Positions 13,399-18,382 of a DNA stretch of 23,976 bases are shown piece by piece (the first letter of the stretch is position 1; every line of letters starts with the position of its first letter). A program made the position numbers and the translations under genes. Source of the DNA: Candidatus Woesearchaeota archaeon (GTDB lineage Archaea > Nanobdellota > Nanobdellia > Woesearchaeales > UBA525); contig DAHXMN010000005.1 of assembly GCA_027371725.1 (NCBI GenBank), forward strand, positions 1 to 23,976. Reading direction: 5' to 3'. The notes beneath the pieces are model-generated. The model saw only the letters and a list, made by a program, of their open reading frames with translations. It was not told where the DNA came from and ran no database searches.

Positions 13399-13468
13399 CC
13401 GTACGAGCCGGTACCGAGCATCGTGGCGCGGTCATCCCCTGCGCGACGCGCAGCGCGTGCTCGTACGG
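13399..13468. other. Nested palindrome between convergent genes
   Basis: CCGTACGAGC (13399-13408) pairs perfectly with GCTCGTACGG (13459-13468) around an inner CTGCG/CGCAG hairpin (13439-13453). It lies between the ends of the surface operon and tpiA, so a role in transcript termination or 3'-end protection for both is plausible. The 177-bp gap holds no gene. Confidence 0.55.
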
Positions 13469-13514
13469 TCACGAATAAGAAGAAAGGGGCGTTCTGGCTA
13501 CAAACCGACTGCGA

Positions 13515-14162
13515 CTACAGCCGGAGCAGCTCCTCGAGAGCTTCATACGGGTCCTTCGCCTTCGCGACGCCGCTCGCGAGGAGGACGCCCTTCGCGCCGA
13601 GGAGGAGCGCGATCCTCACGTCTTCCGCGGCGTGGACGCCTGCGCCGACGAGGAGCGGCGCCTTGATGAGCTTGACCGCGTCCTTGATCAGGCCGGGGTC
13701 CGCGGCGCTGACGCTCACCGTTCCGCCGATCAGTTCGGGAGGCTCGACCGCGACGAATTCGGGAGCGAGGTTGGCGAGCGCCGCGCCCTCTTCCGCGGTC
13801 CTGGCGCAGAGCACCACCTTGAGGCCGGCTTCTTTCGCCTGCCGGACTGCTTCCTCGAGCTGCTTGCCCGGCAGACGGTGCTCGGAGTGGTTGAGGAGCG
13901 TGCCGACAGCGCCTTCCGCCTTGACATCCTCCGGCAGGATGAAGCCGGTATTCTGCCCGGGATCGATGGGGTCGACGTGCTCGGCGTAGACGGGGATCGT
14001 GACTTTCGAGGAGACGCGGTAGATGTCGGCTGCCTGGACCGCGACGCGGATGTCAGCGTCGTGCCGCTTGGCGGCCTGTTCGCAGAGCTTCGCCAGCCGC
14101 TCAGCCCGCTCGCCAGTGGCTTGCGCGTACGTCTTGAAGTTGACGATGATGACCGGCTTCAT
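13515..14162 (-). CDS. tpiA: Triosephosphate isomerase, archaeal type
   Basis: The enzyme interconverts dihydroxyacetone phosphate and glyceraldehyde 3-phosphate in glycolysis and gluconeogenesis. The active-site residues are visible: N8 and K10 (VNFKTY), the catalytic histidine H92 in LLNHSEHR, and the catalytic glutamate E140 in VEPPELIGG, followed by mobile loop 6 (141-147). A phosphate-binding segment VGAGVHAAEDV (172-182) is near the end. The length of 215 residues is typical of the shortened archaeal enzymes (about 220-230) compared with about 250 in bacteria. GAGGGGACC precedes the ATG and a TATA box lies at 14197-14204. The region upstream is an AT-rich repeat tract. Confidence 0.95.
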   Translation of the reverse strand: MKPVIIVNFKTYAQATGERAERLAKLCEQAAKRHDADIRVAVQAADIYRVSSKVTIPVYAEHVDPIDPGQNTGFILPEDVKAEGAVGTLLNHSEHRLPGKQLEEAVRQAKEAGLKVVLCARTAEEGAALANLAPEFVAVEPPELIGGTVSVSAADPGLIKDAVKLIKAPLLVGAGVHAAEDVRIALLLGAKGVLLASGVAKAKDPYEALEELLRL

Positions 14163-14196
14163 GGTCCCCTCTTTCTCCAGTTCCCAGTCGGGTCAT

Positions 14197-14204
14197 GATA
14201 TAAA
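14197..14204 (-). promoter_or_regulatory. TATA box of tpiA
   Basis: TTTATATC on the minus strand lies 35 bp before the tpiA ATG, leaving a leader of about 10 nt with a purine-rich ribosome binding site. Confidence 0.6.
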
Positions 14205-14216
14205 GGTTTTGCTGAT

Positions 14217-14380
14217 AAATCAATAGTGATGAGTCTCAGGAGCGGTTTAGTTAATAGTAATCGATTAGTTAGTAGTGATTATTAGTAGTGATGTAATCGT
14301 TATCAGTAAAAGTTATAAAAGTTATTAGTAATTGATATTAGTAATTGATATTAGTAATTGTCAGTAGTAATTATGAGTGA
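14217..14380. repeat. AT-rich degenerate tandem-repeat tract
   Basis: Between lgt and tpiA lies an AT-rich tract, very unlike the rest of the window. ATTAGTAATTGAT is repeated exactly at 14324-14336 and 14337-14349 and almost exactly at 14350-14362. Related words (TAGTAAT, TAGTGAT, TTAGTTAGTAG) fill 14246-14300 and 14363-14375. No gene is visible here. Possible roles are an easily melted DNA element or simple slippage expansion; nothing in the sequence decides between them. Confidence 0.75.
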
Positions 14381-14397
14381 TTCTGGTCCGCGGGATT

Positions 14398-15240
14398 CTA
14401 GTCCCGACGTTTTTTCTTCTCCGCGCCCTTCTTGCCCGGCCAGTACCACCAGACGAGCATGAACGCGCCGATGACGGCCATCGCGAGGGAGAGCCATTGA
14501 CCCGCCTGGATCCCTGTCGCGTGGACGATCCACTGCGCCGCCGGCGTCGGGTCGGGTTCGCGGTAGAAGTCGGTGAGGAACCGTCCGAGGCCGTAGAGGA
14601 GGACGAAGAGCCAGAGCACAGTGCCTTCGCGGAGCCGCTTCCGCCACGAGTCCATGTAGGCGAGCGGCGCGAGGATGAGGAAGAGGAGGAGCTGGTGGCC
14701 GGCCTCGTAGAACTGGCTCGGGTGCCGGCAGCCCGGGATGGCCGGGTTGTCAGGGTAGTTGATGCACCACGGCACCGAGGTCACCGTCCCGGGCAGCTCG
14801 CCGTTGACGAAGTTCGCGATGCGCCCGAAGACGAGCATCAGGCTGAGCGGCGCCATGAGGAGGTCGCCGAGCGCATAGAACCGCACCTTGCGTCGCCGGC
14901 AGAAGAGCCACGCCGCCAAGGCGGCGCCGACGAAGCCGCCGTGGAACGACATGCCGCCTTCCCAGAGCGCGACGATCTTCCACGGCGCTGCTGCGAAATA
15001 GGATGGGTTGTAGACGAGCGCGTACGTCAGCCGCGCGCCGATCAGGGTGCCGAGGATGAGCCAGACGACGAGCTCCTCCGCGCCGTCGCGATCGAGGTTC
15101 TCCACGACGCCGCGCTTCGCCCAGCGGACGAGCAGCCAGTACGCGAGCAGGAAGCCGGCGACGTAGACGAGGCTGTACCACCGCAGCGCGAACGGCCCGA
15201 GCTGGACGATGACCGGGCTGAGATCGTAGGTGAAGGGCAT
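14398..15240 (-). CDS. lgt: Prolipoprotein diacylglyceryl transferase
   Basis: This integral membrane enzyme moves a diacylglyceryl group onto the lipobox cysteine of prelipoproteins. Family motifs are all present: GGMSFHGGFVGA with the conserved histidine H100, the Lgt signature FGRIANFVNGELPG (138-151), RHPSQFYEA (172-180) and GRFLTDFYREPD (219-230). About seven hydrophobic helices are visible in 280 residues, with a Lys/Arg-rich cytoplasmic tail (PGKKGAEKKKRRD). The family is chiefly bacterial. Its occurrence in an archaeon with presumably ether lipids suggests transfer and possibly use of a different lipid donor. The ATG at 15238-15240 lies 23 bp from a TATA-like TTTTAATA (15263-15270), so it is probably leaderless. 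Confidence 0.95.
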   Translation of the reverse strand: MPFTYDLSPVIVQLGPFALRWYSLVYVAGFLLAYWLLVRWAKRGVVENLDRDGAEELVVWLILGTLIGARLTYALVYNPSYFAAAPWKIVALWEGGMSFHGGFVGAALAAWLFCRRRKVRFYALGDLLMAPLSLMLVFGRIANFVNGELPGTVTSVPWCINYPDNPAIPGCRHPSQFYEAGHQLLLFLILAPLAYMDSWRKRLREGTVLWLFVLLYGLGRFLTDFYREPDPTPAAQWIVHATGIQAGQWLSLAMAVIGAFMLVWWYWPGKKGAEKKKRRD

Positions 15241-15262
15241 GAGCGCAGCAAGACGGTAGACG

Positions 15263-15270
15263 TATTAAAA
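15263..15270 (-). promoter_or_regulatory. TATA box of lgt
   Basis: TTTTAATA on the minus strand lies 23 bp before the lgt ATG. The family 2 structured element begins 11 bp upstream of it. Confidence 0.55.
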
Positions 15271-15280
15271 GGTTTAGGTG

Positions 15281-15408
15281 GGCGTCATCGTTGCGGCCTA
15301 GCCGCCCTCCCTCCGGTGCGGGGTTTTGTCGGGCGCTCACGATTATGCGGTCGCTTCTGGCTCCCGTATGTTCGCGCCCGTCAATCATGCCAAGGCGACG
15401 ATGATGCC
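15281..15408. repeat. Family 2 structured element, copy 2 (128 nt)
   Basis: GGCGTCATCGTTGC (15281-15294) pairs with GCGACGATGATGCC (15395-15408) over 14 positions including two G-U pairs. The central hairpin has an outer stem GGGCGC (15331-15336) with GCGCCC (15374-15379), an asymmetric internal loop TCACGATT opposite GTTC, and an inner stem ATGCGG (15345-15350) with CCGTAT (15364-15369). The flanking block CCCTCCGGTGCGGGG (15309-15323) is a diverged form of the block in the other copies. It lies between thioredoxin and lgt. Confidence 0.7.
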
Positions 15409-15449
15409 GAGAGGAGGATTGAAGATGGTAAGAAGACGACGTTGATAAG

Positions 15450-15480
15450 AAGAAAAGTGAGAAAAGAAAAGAAGGAAGAT
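15450..15480 (-). terminator. Pyrimidine-rich terminator tract after thioredoxin
   Basis: Directly after the thioredoxin stop the minus strand reads as T/C-rich clusters (TTCCTTCTTTTCTTTTCTCA and following). Such U-rich tracts are the usual archaeal termination signal. The family 2 element lies beyond it. Confidence 0.5.
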
Positions 15481-15482
15481 GC

Positions 15483-15797
15483 TCAGCCGAAGTGCCTCTT
15501 GATCTCCTGCTCGAACATCTCCTTCGGGTACGCGCCGCTGAACCGGCCGACCTCCTTGCCGTCCTTGAGGAAGACCGCCGTCGGGATGCCGCGGATGCCG
15601 TACTGCATGGCGAGCATGCCGTTCGCCGGCTCCTCGGTGTTCACCTTGCCGAAGACGATGTCAGGGTGCGCCTTCGACGATTCCTCGAAGATCGGGCCGA
15701 ACATCCGGCACGGGCCGCACCACGGCGCCCAGAAGTCCAGGATCGCCTTGCCTTTCTTCGCCTCGTTGAAATTCGCCGGAGTCAAGTGGACGACCAT
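15483..15797 (-). CDS. trxA: Thioredoxin
   Basis: This 104-residue thioredoxin has the redox motif W-C-G-P-C in FWAPWCGPCRMFGPIFEE (about 22-39) and the cis-proline loop G-I-P-T (around residue 77), followed by AVFLKDGKEVGRFSGAYP. The size and motif are those of classic cytoplasmic thioredoxin, reducing disulfides with a thioredoxin reductase that is not in this window. GAGGTGA six bases before the ATG and a TATA box at 15846-15854 support the start. It is followed by a pyrimidine-rich terminator-like tract and a family 2 element. Confidence 0.95.
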   Translation of the reverse strand: MVVHLTPANFNEAKKGKAILDFWAPWCGPCRMFGPIFEESSKAHPDIVFGKVNTEEPANGMLAMQYGIRGIPTAVFLKDGKEVGRFSGAYPKEMFEQEIKRHFG

Positions 15798-15845
15798 ATC
15801 GATTCACCTCGGATAGTCCTTGGATGCCCCTTGAAAAAACGGGTT

Positions 15846-15854
15846 GTTTAAAAG
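15846..15854 (-). promoter_or_regulatory. TATA box of thioredoxin
   Basis: CTTTTAAAC on the minus strand lies about 50 bp before the ATG at 15797, leaving a leader of about 25 nt that contains GAGGTGA. Confidence 0.55.
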
Positions 15855-15892
15855 GATTATGTGCGAGTGTGAAGAGGTGCACGTTCCACGCA

Positions 15893-17164
15893 CTACTTCA
15901 GCTTCCCGATAGCCTCCTCGACGGTGACGAGGGACTCCTCGCCGCTCGCCATGTCCTTGAGCTTCACCTTGCCCGCCTCAAGCTCCTTCTTGCCGACGAT
16001 GACGACGAACGGGATGGAGTAGCTGTTCGCGTAGTCCAGGTTCTTGGAGATCGAGCGGCCGTTCAGGTCGAGGTCGACGGGGACGCCCGCCTGCCGGAAC
16101 TGTTCGGCGACGGCGAACCCGTCGTTGGGAGCTTTGATCGGGATGACGTATGCTTTCGCGAGGGTGCGTCTTTCCGCCGGATTCTTCTCTTTCAGGGCGT
16201 CCATGATCGGCTCGAGGCCGAAGCTGAACCCGACGGCGGGGTAGGCCTGCTTGTTGTCGAGGAGGCCGGCGATCAGCGTGTCGTACCGGCCGCCGCCACA
16301 GACGGACGAGGTGACCTTGCTCTCCGGGACGAAGCCCTCGAAGACCGTGCCGGTGTAGTAGGCGAGGCCGCGCGCCAGGCTCGGGTCGAAGACGACGTCC
16401 GCGGCGTCGGCGAGGTAGGAGAGAAGCTCTGCCAATTCCCTCGTGCCGGGTGTTTCTCCGACGTATTCTTTTATCAATTCAAATTTTTCATCGTTGGATT
16501 TATTATCAGTGCTGATGGTTATGATGAAGTCGACGCTCGCCTCGGGGATGGCCTTCTCCGCGAGCTCCTTCTTCACGTCGGCGAGCCCGATCTTCTTGAG
16601 CTTGTCGAGGACGAGCATCGCCTCGACCGCCCGCTCCTTCGGGACGCCGCCCTTCTCGAGCAATTCGTCGAGCAGCTTCCGGTTGTTGACGCTGATCTTC
16701 ACGGGGAGGCCGAGCTCCTTGAACCCAGCGAGCGCCATCCGGACGCATTCCGCGTCAGCGAGGATGGAGGCGGAGCCGACGACGTCCGCGTCGCACTGGT
16801 AGAATTCTCGGTACCGGCCGAGCTTGATCGGGCCGTCGCGGTAGACGCGGCCGATCGCGTACCGCTTGAACGGCTGCTTGAGCTGCGGGTTCATCCCGAC
16901 GAAGCGGGCGAACGGCACGGTGAGGTCGTAGCGGAGCGCCAATTCACGGTCGCCCTGGTCCTTGAAGCGGAACGTCTCCTTGAGTATCTCGGCGCCGCCG
17001 GCGTATTTGGCCGAGAGGACGTCGAGCCGTTCGAACGTCGGCGTCTCCAGCGGGTTGAAGCCGTACCGCTCGAAGACCTGCTGCAACGTACTGATGAGCT
17101 TGTTGCGGAGGATCATCTCCTCCGGCGGGAAGTCCCGCACGCCCTTGGGCAGTTGAAGCTCCAT
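15893..17164 (-). CDS. hisS: Histidyl-tRNA synthetase
   Basis: This 423-aa class II synthetase charges tRNA-His, whose gene lies 305 bp upstream on the same strand. Motif 2 is RVYRDGPIKLGRYREFYQCD (106-125). The histidine-specific motif is LARGLAYYTGTVFE (263-276), followed by CGGGRYDTLI. Motif 3 is VGFSFGLEPI (311-320), and the C-terminal anticodon-binding domain runs from about 334 to 423. Motif 3 has proline where bacterial enzymes have the arginine of GLER. Codons for residues 213-240 are distinctly AT-rich (16445-16525) compared with the rest. GGTGA lies eight bases before the ATG. TATAAAAA at 17187-17195 is the only nearby promoter candidate. Confidence 0.96.
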   Translation of the reverse strand: MELQLPKGVRDFPPEEMILRNKLISTLQQVFERYGFNPLETPTFERLDVLSAKYAGGAEILKETFRFKDQGDRELALRYDLTVPFARFVGMNPQLKQPFKRYAIGRVYRDGPIKLGRYREFYQCDADVVGSASILADAECVRMALAGFKELGLPVKISVNNRKLLDELLEKGGVPKERAVEAMLVLDKLKKIGLADVKKELAEKAIPEASVDFIITISTDNKSNDEKFELIKEYVGETPGTRELAELLSYLADAADVVFDPSLARGLAYYTGTVFEGFVPESKVTSSVCGGGRYDTLIAGLLDNKQAYPAVGFSFGLEPIMDALKEKNPAERRTLAKAYVIPIKAPNDGFAVAEQFRQAGVPVDLDLNGRSISKNLDYANSYSIPFVVIVGKKELEAGKVKLKDMASGEESLVTVEEAIGKLK

Positions 17165-17186
17165 GATGGTTCACCGGTGACTGGCT

Positions 17187-17196
17187 GTTTTTATAG
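17187..17196. promoter_or_regulatory. TATA element between hisS and the dendritic repeat
   Basis: The plus strand reads GTTTTTATAG, a good box for a rightward transcript starting near 17215, at the edge of the structured element. The minus strand reads CTATAAAAAC, which could serve hisS 23 bp downstream. The sequence does not decide the direction. Confidence 0.4.
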
Positions 17197-17208
17197 TTTT
17201 ATGATTTC

Positions 17209-17442
17209 TGTTCAGCATCTTCGAAATCCCCGATGTCTATCCGCGGGCGCTGCATCCCCGGAGGTCCTCGGTAGCGGGACGCTACCGGGACGCTCGGAAT
17301 CCTGAGGATTCCGGCGCACGAAGACCCGCCTCTCTACGGGTCTTCGTTGCCACGGCGAGCCCTGTGCTCGCCTGCGGGGCCGTCCCCCCGCGACGCGCTG
17401 GCTGTCGTGGCCGCGGGGATTTCGACCTGAGGATGCTGAACA
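17209..17442. other. Dendritic multi-hairpin element between hisS and tRNA-His
   Basis: The outer stem pairs TGTTCAGCATC (17209-17219) with GATGCTGAACA (17432-17442), continuing after a bulge as TCGAAATCCCCG (17221-17232) with CGGGGATTTCGA (17414-17425). Inside, in series, are perfect hairpins CGGTAGCG/CGCTACCG (17269-17287), CGGAATCC/GGATTCCG (17295-17313) and ACGAAGACCCG/CGGGTCTTCGT (17318-17347). Then GCCAC/GTGGC (17349-17353 with 17407-17411) encloses GGCGAGC/GCTCGCC (17354-17372) and GCGGGG/CCCCGC (17374-17391). It lies after the tRNA-His T tracts. No gene is present. Confidence 0.75.
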
Positions 17443-17458
17443 AAAAGGTTCATGTAGG

Positions 17459-17464
17459 AAAAAA
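17459..17464 (-). terminator. U-tract terminator of tRNA-His
   Basis: Six consecutive T on the minus strand start five bases after the tRNA 3' end, and another five (17442-17446) follow. This suits archaeal RNA polymerase termination. Confidence 0.6.
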
Positions 17465-17468
17465 CGAG

Positions 17469-17541
17469 GGCCGCGGGCGAGAGTCGAACTCGCGTCTGGA
17501 GATCCACAGTCTCCCATCCTAACCGTTGGACGACCGCAGCC
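17469..17541 (-). tRNA. tRNA-His (anticodon GTG)
   Basis: On the minus strand the sequence folds as a full cloverleaf: acceptor GCTGCGG with CCGCGGC, D stem GTCC/GGAT, anticodon stem GGAGA/TCTCC with loop CTGTGGA (anticodon GTG), and T arm GCGAG TTCGACT CTCGC. The extra 5' guanine (G-1, at 17541) faces C73 (17469); this is the identity pair of tRNA-His and is encoded here. CCA is not encoded. No intron is seen. A box at 17669-17676 is the nearest upstream promoter candidate and would give a long 5' leader. The gene for its synthetase lies downstream on the same strand. Confidence 0.97.
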
Positions 17542-17668
17542 ATTGCGTATGAGCGTGCCGAGAAGGCGTATGCATCCGGGAAGAATACTGCGACGTAGTC
17601 GGGAGGGGCCTACCGATGATGAAGGCAACCAACTCGCGTCATGATAGAGTGAGAGAGGAAGGGCGTTC

Positions 17669-17676
17669 TTTATAAA
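17669..17676 (-). promoter_or_regulatory. TATA box upstream of tRNA-His
   Basis: TTTATAAA lies about 130 bp before the tRNA 5' end, just past the stop of the 168-aa gene. It is the best promoter candidate for the tRNA, although the implied leader of about 100 nt is long. The leader contains no convincing gene. Confidence 0.45.
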
Positions 17677-17678
17677 CA

Positions 17679-18185
17679 TTACTGAAAGCGGCCGAAGGAT
17701 ATGTCATCGGGATGTTCACGGGAGAGCGCCCGGAAGACCAACCCCCGTCTCGCGAGAACCGGTGCGACGTAAAGACCTTCTTGGGCGACTTCAGGAATAG
17801 GACCGAAATACTCCCTGACGGTCCTCGACGCGATCGAAGCGACACAAGACCCATAATATGTCCCGCAGAACCCTATCGAAAGCTCTTCCACGGGCTTACC
17901 TGTCTGAGATGCGATCGGAGCAAGCAGGCGAGAAGGCGCTCGAAACTCCGACCGATCGACAACACGCCATACGCCCGGCGGCGCGGACCGGATCCAGTCC
18001 TTTACCCGTCGGTCATACAGCCAGGGAACGATGACGCCCTGCTTGCCCTCTGTGAAGAGATAATCGGTCAGGGCCGTAAAGAGATTCCGGTCTTGCGGAG
18101 TCCGGCGCTCCATGTCAGGGTGTATCTGGACAAGGCCATCCTGCTCCTCGAGCATCTTCCTCAGAGAATCCGTGAGCGTGTCCAT
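17679..18185 (-). CDS. Hypothetical protein, 168 aa
   Basis: This soluble 168-residue protein starts MDTLTDSLRKMLEEQDGLVQ and contains a mixed alpha/beta pattern (GKQGVIVPWLYDRRVKDWIR, then GVWRVVDRSEFRAPSRLLAP). A distinctive GFCGTYYGSCVASIASRT stretch carries its two cysteines. It has no membrane helix or signal peptide. I do not recognise the family. The ATG at 18183-18185 is 24 bp from a TATA-like TTTTTATA (18209-18216), which makes a leaderless start likely. It lies between the tRNA-His promoter and the repeat element C, transcribed on its own. Confidence 0.75.
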   Translation of the reverse strand: MDTLTDSLRKMLEEQDGLVQIHPDMERRTPQDRNLFTALTDYLFTEGKQGVIVPWLYDRRVKDWIRSAPPGVWRVVDRSEFRAPSRLLAPIASQTGKPVEELSIGFCGTYYGSCVASIASRTVREYFGPIPEVAQEGLYVAPVLARRGLVFRALSREHPDDISFGRFQ

Positions 18186-18208
18186 CGGGTGCAGGAAGAT
18201 AGCGAGAG

Positions 18209-18216
18209 TATAAAAA
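18209..18216 (-). promoter_or_regulatory. TATA box of the 168-aa gene
   Basis: TTTTTATA on the minus strand lies 24 bp before the ATG at 18185. Repeat element C starts 17 bp upstream of the box. Confidence 0.6.
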
Positions 18217-18232
18217 CGTTTCAGGAGGTTCA

Positions 18233-18374
18233 GGTCTGTAGAACGTCTCGCCGGAGGCGCCGTTCCTGCGGCGATCGCCGTCGCCCGCCCGGACCGTTGA
18301 CCGATCGCGTTCGACGGAAGGGCGCAGAGCCGCCCAATCGCCTCGGCAGGAACGGACGACGTTCTCTACAGACC
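18233..18374. repeat. CTGTAGAA-family palindromic element, copy C (142 nt)
   Basis: GGTCTGTAGA and ACGTC (18233-18247) pair with GACGT and TCTACAGACC (18358-18374), a 15-bp closing stem with one two-base bulge (TC, 18363-18364). Inside, CCGTTCCTGC (18260-18269) pairs perfectly with GCAGGAACGG (18346-18355). The interior does not resemble copies A or B beyond the closing stem. It fills the gap between the nucleotidyltransferase-fold gene and the promoter of the 168-aa gene. Confidence 0.65.
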
Positions 18375-18382
18375 CGGGAGGT

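Noticed and set aside
13338..13514. Gap after the surface operon as a further family 2 copy
   Set aside because: It has a GCGTCATT word and nested palindromes, but neither the conserved blocks nor the TCRCGATW/GYTC internal loop within a stem.
14217..14380. AT-rich repeat tract as a replication origin
   Set aside because: No Orc1/Cdc6 gene, no origin recognition box and no visible skew evidence exist in the window; AT richness alone is not enough.
14377..15816. A 479-codon plus-strand open frame across lgt and thioredoxin
   Set aside because: It is antisense to two well-identified genes and runs through the family 2 element, with low-complexity composition.
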